From Candidatus Eiseniibacteriota bacterium (GTDB lineage: Bacteria > Eisenbacteria > RBG-16-71-46), in contig VBOS01000021.1 in the NCBI GenBank assembly GCA_005893185.1, positions 1 to 7,403 of the forward strand: a stretch of 7,403 nt of DNA, given 5' to 3'. The position numbers and the translations under genes are program-made. Under the pieces are notes generated by a model that searched no databases, had not been told where the DNA came from, and worked only from the letters and a program-made list of their open reading frames with translations. Shown piece by piece: positions 1-7,107 of this stretch (the first letter of the stretch is position 1; each line of letters opens with the position of its first letter).

Positions 1-1422
1 CGGCAGCAGCGCGTCGTACTCGTAGCGGTCCGGGTCCCGGGGTCCGAGAATGACCTGGGACACTGGATCCCGCACCACCGTCACCGTGTCGACGTCGCTC
101 CGCGCGATCGCCCGGTTCTCGAGCAGGACGAACTCGTCGGCCGTGAGCGTGACCGCACGCATGTCGGGATGGCGCTCGCTATCCAGCATCGGGGTCGAGG
201 CTCCATCGTAGGAAACCTCGCGGAACGTCAGCGCATCACCGGCGTAGAATCGTTGGAAGGGGTCGATGCTGGGAGGCAGCAGGCCCACCGCGAAGATCGA
301 CTCGCCGCCGTACACGGGCACCACCCCCCCCGCCAGGTTCCCCGTGTCCATCAGGCTCCAGTAACCGACGACCGGCAGACCCGTCTCGAAGTTGTAGAGG
401 TCGGAGAACCCGAACAGCAGGTGCCCGTCCTCATGGGCGATCACGGCGTTGAGCGTGCCGTAGTAGCCGTCCTGGTTGATGGTCTCGGGGAGGAAGAGGC
501 AATCGCGAATCGGGCAGTACGCAGCCAGCGTGTCGCTCGGATCGGGAGTGCAGCGCTTGATGGAGTCGGGAAAGACCAGGCGATCGGTGTCCGCCACCCC
601 GAGCGTGAAGGTCGGGATGTCCTCGGGACTGTCCTGGAGCACATCGCTTTGAAGGTCGCTTCCGGCGTGCACGATGAGCAGGCCGTCGTACCGGTACCAG
701 GGGATCGTATCGCGAAGCGCCTTGGCCTGCGCGTCGGCGGCCAGGAGGAACTCGTGGAACATCGTGACGGCGGCCGGATAGATGCTCGATCCGAACGCCC
801 ACGGTCCGTAGTCCGCCATGTCGCCCACTTGATAGGCCTGCACGCCGGTCCGGCTGGTGTCGCGCGGCCAGACCTCGCCCTGGATGTCCACCGTGCCGTA
901 GCTCTGCACGTCGTAGTAGCGGCGCAGGGCTTCGAGGTGATCCTGATAGAACTTTCGATTGTGCGGCGGCCGGTCGATGCGAGGTGCAGAGTCGCCGGGG
1001 TTGCTGAGATCGAAGCGCCCGTCGCCCGTGGACTTGCTCCCTCCGCGATCGGTCTTGAACTCGATGCGGATCAGCGCCACCTTGATCACGTGCGGCGCTC
1101 CCGGTGGACGCCCCGGCCCCGCCACACCCGGGCGCGCCCCGCGCAGGCTCTCGAGCGGCGCCCGCACGCCGCGGCGCCCGCCGAAGTGCGGCACCCACTC
1201 CCGGCTCGGATGAACGACGAGATCCGGGAAGCTCCGCCAGCGGCGCTCGCGCTGGCGCTGGATCTCGAGCCAGGCGCCCGGCATCGGGGCGGCGCCCTTG
1301 CCGGGCGAAACCGTGGACGACCCCGGCGAGCGGACGGGAGGTGTCTGGCCGGCCAGACCACGGGCCGGCGCCGATGCAACGGTCGCTGCGGCTAGTAGGA
1401 GCGCAAACGAGGAACCGCGCAA
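1..1422 (-). CDS. Secreted M6-family zinc metalloprotease, 5' part (C-terminus beyond the left edge)
   Basis: The reading frame stays open from 1422 to base 1 with no stop, giving the first 474 residues. The chosen start is TTG at 1422, because it opens a signal peptide (basic R2, hydrophobic core about 6-16, small residues to about 24). No ATG or clear Shine-Dalgarno is nearby, so the start is uncertain. M6 (immune inhibitor A-like) landmarks appear in order: VALIRIEF at about 115-122; YYDVQSYGTVDI at about 169-180; LLIVHAGSD near H252; zinc site HEDGH at 330-334 with E331 as catalytic base; SDLYN at 340-344; Met-turn GYWSLMDTG around M358; and DEFVLLENR. The fragment ends in EYDALLP, where M6 proteins usually continue with a GLLIWH-type strand. 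Odd point: the spacing from the second His to G and D is one residue longer than the usual HExxHxxGxxD. It follows the PorV-like gene by 41 bases. It is probably an exported protein-degrading enzyme and possibly a T9SS cargo; the C-terminus that would show a sorting domain is not visible. Confidence 0.88.
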   Translation of the reverse strand, partial: MRGSSFALLLAAATVASAPARGLAGQTPPVRSPGSSTVSPGKGAAPMPGAWLEIQRQRERRWRSFPDLVVHPSREWVPHFGGRRGVRAPLESLRGARPGVAGPGRPPGAPHVIKVALIRIEFKTDRGGSKSTGDGRFDLSNPGDSAPRIDRPPHNRKFYQDHLEALRRYYDVQSYGTVDIQGEVWPRDTSRTGVQAYQVGDMADYGPWAFGSSIYPAAVTMFHEFLLAADAQAKALRDTIPWYRYDGLLIVHAGSDLQSDVLQDSPEDIPTFTLGVADTDRLVFPDSIKRCTPDPSDTLAAYCPIRDCLFLPETINQDGYYGTLNAVIAHEDGHLLFGFSDLYNFETGLPVVGYWSLMDTGNLAGGVVPVYGGESIFAVGLLPPSIDPFQRFYAGDALTFREVSYDGASTPMLDSERHPDMRAVTLTADEFVLLENRAIARSDVDTVTVVRDPVSQVILGPRDPDRYEYDALLP

Positions 1423-1463
1423 GTCCGGGAACCGTTGGGACGCGGGCAGGCGCGCGGACTCAC

Positions 1464-2414
1464 CTAGAAGCGATAGCCCAGGGTGATCTTCTTCACGTTG
1501 TCCAGGTCAGCATCCTGAGCCTGAGGATGGGTCCCGTAGTCCAGCGTGAGGTTGCCCCAGCTCACACCCAGCCCGTACGTGATGTCGCCCACGTGGCCGT
1601 AGGGGTCCGCGAAGTACCCGAAGCGCCCGGCCAGCTGCTGCGCAACCCGGAGCTCGAGCCCGGTGCCGTAAATGCGGATGTCTCCGTTCAGCAGGGACTG
1701 GTTGTAGTCGCCGGCCATGATCAGGCTGACCTGCTGATGCGAGATCGCCTCCCAGGAAAAGCCGAGCTTGACCATGCGCGACAGCGGGCTCGCAGCGTCC
1801 TCGTTGATGAACGTCACGCTCGGGCCGAGGTTCTGGACGGTCAGGCCGAAGTTGAGCCGCGCCGCCGGGATGCGGTAGAGCGAGCCCAGATCCACGGCGA
1901 AAGTTGTGCCGACGCCCTGGAGGCTGGTGGGCGCGTACTGCAGGCGCACGTACTTGAGAGCCGCTCCCACCGAGAAGTCGGGCAGCAGGCGCGTGCCGTA
2001 GTAGATCGCAGGAGAGAACACGTTGGCGCCGAACGTTCCCAGCTCCGTGCCGCCGGTGTTGGTCTGAGTGATCTGGCCGAGCGAAACGAACACCGCCCCG
2101 ATCCCGAAGGCCCCCCACCCTTCCAGCGGGTGCACGTAGCTCAGGTAGTTGTAGTTGATGTCGCTCGCGAAGTTGGGCGCGAGCTGGGCGTAGGTCAGCT
2201 CGATCGCAGACCGGTTCACGAAGCCCAGGCCCGCCGGATTCCACCAGGTCACGCCGGTCGCGTCGTCGGCCATCGCCACGCCAGCTGCCCCCATCCCGTT
2301 CTGGCGCGCCCCGGGCGCGATATCCAATTCGATCCCTGTTCCACCCTGAGCGAAGGCGCTGCCTGCAAACGAGATAGCGCCAAGAAAGCTAAGTATTGCC
2401 ACGGTGCGACGCAT
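1464..2414 (-). CDS. porV: PorV/PorQ-family outer-membrane beta-barrel protein (T9SS attachment-complex type)
   Basis: A complete protein of 316 residues. It starts at ATG 2414, chosen because a GGAGGGAG Shine-Dalgarno lies 10 bases upstream and because MRRTVAILSFLGAISFAGSA opens a clean signal peptide, probably cut after AFA-22. A GTG 24 bases further upstream would absorb that ribosome site into the coding region. Family signature near the mature N-terminus: ARQNGMG (36-42), GVAMADDATGV, WWNPAGL (57-63). The rest alternates short amphipathic strands rich in G, Y, F and N, and ends in ITLGYRF with a terminal Phe, as expected for a barrel recognised by the BAM machinery. In Bacteroidota, PorV is the outer-membrane partner that collects cargo from the translocon and holds the PorU sortase at the surface. 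The adjacent PorU-like gene supports that role. PorV, PorQ and other members of this barrel family are hard to tell apart by eye, so the symbol rests partly on context. Confidence 0.85.
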   Translation of the reverse strand: MRRTVAILSFLGAISFAGSAFAQGGTGIELDIAPGARQNGMGAAGVAMADDATGVTWWNPAGLGFVNRSAIELTYAQLAPNFASDINYNYLSYVHPLEGWGAFGIGAVFVSLGQITQTNTGGTELGTFGANVFSPAIYYGTRLLPDFSVGAALKYVRLQYAPTSLQGVGTTFAVDLGSLYRIPAARLNFGLTVQNLGPSVTFINEDAASPLSRMVKLGFSWEAISHQQVSLIMAGDYNQSLLNGDIRIYGTGLELRVAQQLAGRFGYFADPYGHVGDITYGLGVSWGNLTLDYGTHPQAQDADLDNVKKITLGYRF

Positions 2415-2424
2415 ATTGAGCAGT

Positions 2425-2432
2425 CTCCCTCC
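2425..2432 (-). promoter_or_regulatory. Ribosome binding site of the PorV-like gene
   Basis: On the minus strand this reads GGAGGGAG, ending 10 bases before ATG 2414. It is the strongest Shine-Dalgarno in the window and decides the start of the PorV-like gene. The 105-base spacer it sits in (2415-2519) shows no convincing -10/-35 pair or terminator, so expression from the upstream PorU-like gene is likely. Confidence 0.6.
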
Positions 2433-2519
2433 AGACACGACGATCCCCTTTGATTCCCCTGACGCCGCATTCTACACCGGCAGGGAGGCTTTCGCTCCAG
2501 CCATTTTTCCCCCATGCCG

Positions 2520-5500
2520 TCAGCGATTCAGGATGACGAACCGGCCCTCCCGCGTGGCCTTGGACTGGGCCGATGACGCCCCCATGGCGTCCCGCCCGTT
2601 GAGCTGAACCCTGAAGAAATAGGTGCCATTGGCCAAGGGGTAGCCCTCGGCGTCGCGGCCGTCCCATGGGATCTGGATCTGCCCCTGGCGGTTGAACAAC
2701 TCCAGGGTCCGGATCAGCCTCCCGGACAGGGTGTAGATCCGCAGCAGCGCGTTGGCCGGATCCCCGAGCATGTCCACCACGAACTGCCCGCCGCTCGTCG
2801 CCCGGCCCGATTCGGTCGGATTGGGAAAGAGATAGGCATCCGCGATCTGGAGCGGCGGCGTCTCGGCCACCGTGATGGCGATCGTGGCGCTCGAGCGGTG
2901 GGAGGCGGCGGTGAGGCCAGCCGCCAGGTTGTCGGCCGCCGAGACCCGGATGGTGTGGGCTCCGGCCGCCAGGTTCGGCAAGTCCCAGTACCCGGTGCCG
3001 GTTGTGTGCGAGCCGTTCTGGTAGCGGAAGCTCGGCGTGATGTCCACCCGCGCCGTCGTGTTCTCGTCGAGCGTGACCACGATCCCGTTCTGGAGCGAAT
3101 GCCCGGTGATGAGGATCCCGCTCGGATCCGTGAGGTCCACGCGCAATCGCGCGTCCGGCCGCACGACCGTGCTGCCGCTCGCGAACGAGAGCGTGATGCG
3201 CGGCCCATCGGTGTCGCCCGTCACGGGCAGGCCGGGCGACACCTGCGTGTAGATGCTCCCCACCGCATCGGTCTCGGCGCCGCCGGCCGAAGTGTGGCCG
3301 CTCACGTAGGCGCGCACCCGGCCGCGCGCTCCGCCCTTGGCCTCGATCGGGACGACGAAGCTGCCGGAAAGGGCTCCGCCCGAGACCGTCACGTCGCCCC
3401 GGAACATCGGGCCGGCGCGGAACCAATAGTTGATCGGCGGATTGTTGCAGCCCGGGAAAAGCGGACAGTCGGGCGCCTGGTCGAGCGGAGCGGAATCCTC
3501 GATCAGGATGTCGGCGACGCCGTCCAGCGCCACCGGCGTCGTGCCGTTGCTGTCCGCGTACACGCGCCCGCGGAAGTACACGGTGGTCCCGCGCTGCACC
3601 TCGGTGAGCGCGGGCGCGCACGTCTCGCACGCATGAAGCGAGAGGCTCACCCAGAGTTTCGGCAGCAGGAGGCGCGTTGCGGCGTCCCCCATCACCCCGT
3701 ACTTGCTGTTGTTGGAGACGCTGCCGGACCCGCCCGAGTTCAGCACCTTCGCGATGAAGAGCGCCTCCGCGATGCTCTCGTGGTACTGGCCGTCCGCCGG
3801 CAGGCGGTGGAAGAGCTGATCGTAGAGCTCCCAGTTGAGCGCGGCGTTGAAGCCGCTGAATGCGAGCTCGGTCGCGGAGATGACAGCGACCGCCCCCCCT
3901 CCGGGGGCGAGCACGAGACGCTCTCCCAGGCTCTGGACCGTGGGATCGCTGAACTTGCCGACGTCGCAAGATGCCGCCACGAAGAGCGTGGGGCGCTCGG
4001 CGTTCGTGAACGTGCCGGCGTCCACGTCGCTCAGCACCGTCTCGTCCGCAAGCTTGAAGGGGCTGCCGTGCCCGATGAAGTTGAACATCAGCGCGCCGTC
4101 GTTGACGGTCTGCTTGATCTGGGCCTTGGCCTCCGGCTTCGTGTCTCCGGGACCGTCGGGATAGGTGTGGAGATAGACGTAGTCACGGTCCACGTGCTGC
4201 GGCGTGTGCGTGCTGTCCAGCTCCGAGGTCTGCGACAGGTGCCCCCAGTGGATCGCGTCGTCCGACGACCCCTGCTCGGCGTCGTCCGCGATCAGCAGCA
4301 CCTTGTTGCGCCAGGTTCCGGTGGGGGCTTGGCGCTCGTAGAACAGCACCTTCTTCAGCACGAAATCCTTGGCGCTCTGGGGATCGACGGCCGGAATGCG
4401 TCCGCCGTAGAAGTCGGGGATGTTCAGCAGGGGATTGTCCACGTTGAGGAGCCAGTCGTCGGTCGCGAACTGCTTGGAGATGTCGAACGCGTTCTCGTAC
4501 GAGGGCACGAGGCACCCCGGCTGCCCGGCTGGCGCCAGGCCCTTGATGTTCTTGAAGTCGTAGGATGCGTCGCCCAGCAGGGTCACGAAGGCCGGCGCCT
4601 TGCTCCAGTTGAACTTGGCGGCGCGCAGGAAATTGCGGATCGCGGCCGGATCGGTGCGGCCGCCCGAGAACTGGTCGTAGAGGGCCGAAATCGGGACGCT
4701 GGTCACGTCGAAGGGCGGGCTCCCTCCGTCGAGCGGCAGGTGCCCGGTGCGCCACGCCGCCAGCGAGTCGGCTGCGGCCTGGAAGCCGTCGTAATAGATG
4801 AGCAGGTAATCGGCGCTGAGCGTCCGCGAGCGCAGGTTGACGCGGCTCGTGGCCGGCGCCTGGAACACGTTGGCGTCCGCGATGCGGCCGATGTTCGCGT
4901 TCGGGATCACGCGGTAATGGCGCAGCCCGGACTCGTGCGCCGCGAACGAGAGCTGGTAGCCGCCGGCGATGACCGTCGAGTCGGCCGAGCCGATCTCGAG
5001 CGGCGCGTAGGCGTCGGTCACGTCGAAGATTCGCGGGGCCTTGGCCGTTGTGAACGGCCCGAGCCGATACAGGTGGTCGCCGCCGCTCGCGGGGGAATCG
5101 AACTCCAGCTCGTCGCCCACGGGCTCGAACTTCCGACGGTAGCGCACCTCGATCCAGGCCAGCGCGCTGCGGTCTGTCCTCCCCGCGCAGCCGGCGACCG
5201 AGGGGATGCTGACCGTGATCGCGTTGCTCGCCACCTTCCGCAGTGCGCCAATCGGAATCTCGGCCTCATAGGCGAACGGCCGCCGCGAGTACCAACCCTC
5301 GCGGGGTGGGAGCACCGGCTGGTCGTTGACGGACACTTCCATCAGGTGGTCCGGCAGGTCGCTGCATGAGCCCGGATCGTTGGGGCCCACGGCCGAGTCG
5401 ATGCCCCACTGCCGGACGCGGACCGTCGCGATCTGCGTGCTGTCCGCTCCTGGGGTGGGCACGTCGGGCGAGAGCTGGCTCCCACTGCTCCCGTTTCGCA

Positions 5501-6893
5501 TGGAGGTCCAGAAGAACTTCTCCCAGAAGACGCTGGGATCGAACCCGTATTGGTTGGGAGACAGGTCGGGAAGGTACTCGATGTCCTGCTCGACGTGGAC
5601 ACGGGCGGCGAAGTCCGCGGGTGTCGTCTCCGTGCCGTTCGGCGTCAGCGTGATCGTCGGGATGCGCGCCGGCGCCCCGCTCATCGGCAGCGCGCCGGTC
5701 GCCACCGTCAGGTAGTAGTAGTTGCGGGTCTCGTAGGGGTGGTTGACGAACGCCGATTCCGGCTGCGACGCGTCGTAGAGGTCGGCCCAGTCGCTGGGAC
5801 CGAGGGCGAAGAACGTGAACGCGTCGGCGTTCTGGTCGAAGATGCCGTTGGCGGGCTCGGCCTCCTCGATCTTGATCGCCACCTCGCGGTAATCGCACGA
5901 GTCGCAGTAGCTGTTCTCCGGCAGCACGGGATACCCGGGCCACGTGAACAGCCGCAGGTCGTCGACGCGCGCGCTGGCCGCTCCGTCCGGGAGGGATGTG
6001 AAGAGGCCGGTGTTGCGGAGCTGGCCGAAGTCCACCTTGTAGAAGCCGGTCTTGGTGATCGCGATCTTGATCCAGTCGCGACCCACGAACAGACTGGTGT
6101 CGGGCACGGCCGCGGGTGCCGGGGCCCGGCGCGGGCCGGTCGCGAGGCGCTGCGCCGGGCTCGAGCCCAGGAGCGAAGCTGCGCCCTGCGGCCGCCGCCA
6201 CGCCTTGCCGGCTTCGTAGTTGACGAGCGCTTCGCGGTAGACGGCTTCGAACGCATCGCGGAGAGCGGCCGGCGCGCCGGCTGCGGCTCCGCCCTCGCAC
6301 ACGACCTCGACCTCGATCTCGCGGTACAGCGTGACGCGGCGCGCGGCCGGCTCGTAGTCGGCGGGGAAGATGCCGACCGTGGCCACGCGCTGGCCACGCA
6401 TCCACGACACGCCGATCAGCCGCGCGCGCTCGGGCGCCTCGCCGGCCGTGGCGGCGTAGGCCGCCTTCGAGCGCTCGTAGTGCGGCGCCTCGTTCTCGTG
6501 GCCGCGCGGGAGCAGACCCAGCGGCGCCAGCAGCACGCCTTCGCGCGTCTCCCCGGGTCCGGCCCGCGCGCTCAGCCTCACATCTCCCGCCGCTGGCACG
6601 GCGACTTGCAGGACGCGCACCGGAAGCGCGGGATGCCCTGGGGCCGCCTGGTTGCCGTAGCCCTCGATCCGGATCTCGCTCGCCCCGCCCGCGAGCGGCA
6701 CGGCCTCGATCTGCGCATCTGGGACCTCGACCGTGAAGCGCGTGGAGCCTTGGCCCGATGCCAGCAGGTTCAGATCGTGCGGGGCGGCCGCCGCGGATGG
6801 GGGCAGGCCGAGGACCAGGAACGTCACCCATGCCAAGGCGGGCGCCGGGCCCGGCCCGCGCCGCGGGCGCGGCGGCAGATGGAAGGACTTCAG
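2520..6893 (-). CDS. porU: C25-family (gingipain/PorU-like) cysteine peptidase, probable T9SS C-terminal signal peptidase/sortase
   Basis: About 1457 residues if translation begins at CTG 6893. The frame is open further upstream, but that part lies over the Trm112 gene and is not protein-like. The CTG start gives a signal peptide: K2, R9, R11, R12, hydrophobic 19-30, then PPSAAAA to 37. TTG 6836 or GTG 6827 are alternatives that lose the basic region. Modules in order: C25-propeptide-like region, about 45-200 (GHPALPV around H87); PorU-type beta module, about 267-410 (WIKIAITKTGFYKV from W274); C25 catalytic domain, about 695-1085. In that domain GDASYDF is near D775, catalytic His is H942 in FIGHGS, and catalytic Cys is C976 in AASCDVG. 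The 34-residue His-Cys spacing is close to 33 in gingipain R (H211/C244). Ig-like regions follow, then a FlgD-like/T9SS C-terminal domain from about 1350 (FPNP at 1356, WDGRDAEGYPLANGTY, end GRFVILNR). CxxC pairs lie at C330/C333 and C1089/C1092. It could instead be a T9SS cargo protease; the adjacent PorV-like gene favours sortase. Confidence 0.87.
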   Translation of the reverse strand: MKSFHLPPRPRRGPGPAPALAWVTFLVLGLPPSAAAAPHDLNLLASGQGSTRFTVEVPDAQIEAVPLAGGASEIRIEGYGNQAAPGHPALPVRVLQVAVPAAGDVRLSARAGPGETREGVLLAPLGLLPRGHENEAPHYERSKAAYAATAGEAPERARLIGVSWMRGQRVATVGIFPADYEPAARRVTLYREIEVEVVCEGGAAAGAPAALRDAFEAVYREALVNYEAGKAWRRPQGAASLLGSSPAQRLATGPRRAPAPAAVPDTSLFVGRDWIKIAITKTGFYKVDFGQLRNTGLFTSLPDGAASARVDDLRLFTWPGYPVLPENSYCDSCDYREVAIKIEEAEPANGIFDQNADAFTFFALGPSDWADLYDASQPESAFVNHPYETRNYYYLTVATGALPMSGAPARIPTITLTPNGTETTPADFAARVHVEQDIEYLPDLSPNQYGFDPSVFWEKFFWTSMRNGSSGSQLSPDVPTPGADSTQIATVRVRQWGIDSAVGPNDPGSCSDLPDHLMEVSVNDQPVLPPREGWYSRRPFAYEAEIPIGALRKVASNAITVSIPSVAGCAGRTDRSALAWIEVRYRRKFEPVGDELEFDSPASGGDHLYRLGPFTTAKAPRIFDVTDAYAPLEIGSADSTVIAGGYQLSFAAHESGLRHYRVIPNANIGRIADANVFQAPATSRVNLRSRTLSADYLLIYYDGFQAAADSLAAWRTGHLPLDGGSPPFDVTSVPISALYDQFSGGRTDPAAIRNFLRAAKFNWSKAPAFVTLLGDASYDFKNIKGLAPAGQPGCLVPSYENAFDISKQFATDDWLLNVDNPLLNIPDFYGGRIPAVDPQSAKDFVLKKVLFYERQAPTGTWRNKVLLIADDAEQGSSDDAIHWGHLSQTSELDSTHTPQHVDRDYVYLHTYPDGPGDTKPEAKAQIKQTVNDGALMFNFIGHGSPFKLADETVLSDVDAGTFTNAERPTLFVAASCDVGKFSDPTVQSLGERLVLAPGGGAVAVISATELAFSGFNAALNWELYDQLFHRLPADGQYHESIAEALFIAKVLNSGGSGSVSNNSKYGVMGDAATRLLLPKLWVSLSLHACETCAPALTEVQRGTTVYFRGRVYADSNGTTPVALDGVADILIEDSAPLDQAPDCPLFPGCNNPPINYWFRAGPMFRGDVTVSGGALSGSFVVPIEAKGGARGRVRAYVSGHTSAGGAETDAVGSIYTQVSPGLPVTGDTDGPRITLSFASGSTVVRPDARLRVDLTDPSGILITGHSLQNGIVVTLDENTTARVDITPSFRYQNGSHTTGTGYWDLPNLAAGAHTIRVSAADNLAAGLTAASHRSSATIAITVAETPPLQIADAYLFPNPTESGRATSGGQFVVDMLGDPANALLRIYTLSGRLIRTLELFNRQGQIQIPWDGRDAEGYPLANGTYFFRVQLNGRDAMGASSAQSKATREGRFVILNR

Positions 6894-7057
6894 AACTTCT
6901 GGGCCTCTTCGACCAGCATCACCGGGATGTCGTCCACGATCCGGTATCGCAAACGGCAGCGGTCGCAGGTCAGGGTCTGCGCGGCCTCGCTGTAGACGAG
7001 GTCTCCCTTGCAGGCGGGACACACCAGAATGGCGAGAAGGTCGGGACTGAGGGTCAT
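6890..7057 (-). CDS. Trm112-family zinc-ribbon protein (YcaR/UPF0434-like)
   Basis: A 55-residue protein from ATG 7057 to TGA 6890. Two zinc-ribbon knuckles are visible, CPAC (C13, C16) and CDRC (C31, C34), followed by the family's conserved tail YRIVDDIPVMLVEEA (38-52). The length matches bacterial Trm112-like proteins, which are about 55-65 residues. In eukaryotes and archaea, Trm112 activates methyltransferases that modify tRNA, rRNA and release factor. The bacterial role is less well settled. The Cys4 set is complete here, whereas E. coli YcaR keeps only the first CxxC. The start is secure: tandem in-frame stops TGA TAG lie five codons before the ATG. No Shine-Dalgarno is visible, since the AAAGGAG next to the start is on the opposite strand. 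The gene is 50 bases after accA, and its stop overlaps the likely CTG start of the PorU-like gene (CTGA), which suggests coupled translation. No partner methyltransferase is in view. Confidence 0.9.
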   Translation of the reverse strand: MTLSPDLLAILVCPACKGDLVYSEAAQTLTCDRCRLRYRIVDDIPVMLVEEAQKF

Positions 7058-7061
7058 GGAA

Positions 7062-7091
7062 CCGAAAGGAGTCTATCAACCGCGATTTCGG
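7062..7091. repeat. Short inverted repeat in the accA-Trm112 spacer
   Basis: CCGAAA at 7062-7067 and TTTCGG at 7086-7091 are perfect 6-base complements separated by 18 bases. The downstream arm in the transcript ends five bases before ATG 7057, so a hairpin would sit just before the Trm112 start. No run of U follows, so it does not look like an intrinsic terminator. It may be chance. Confidence 0.3.
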
Positions 7092-7107
7092 AGGGTCAAG
7101 GCGCGCT

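Noticed and set aside
169..1395. 408-codon open frame on the plus strand, with a further 449-codon frame at 1104-2453
   Set aside because: They lie opposite the M6 and PorV-like coding regions, are rich in R, A, G, H, V and P, and show no domain or motif. They are antisense shadows of GC-rich genes.
3891..3909. Strong hairpin: CGCCCCC and GGGGGCG around a five-base loop
   Set aside because: It lies inside the PorU-like coding region, encoding APGGGA after the catalytic Cys, and has no U-run. It is explained by Pro/Gly codons.
2389..3969. 526-codon minus-strand frame, and a 521-codon one at 5266-6831
   Set aside because: They overlap the PorU-like gene in another frame, with arginine-rich low-complexity translations and no recognisable fold; the first also runs across the PorU stop into the PorV start.
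2898..5369. 823-codon open frame on the plus strand, and a 481-codon one at 5550-6995
   Set aside because: Antisense to the PorU-like gene, which has clear catalytic and domain signatures. Such frames are expected opposite genes with G/C third positions.
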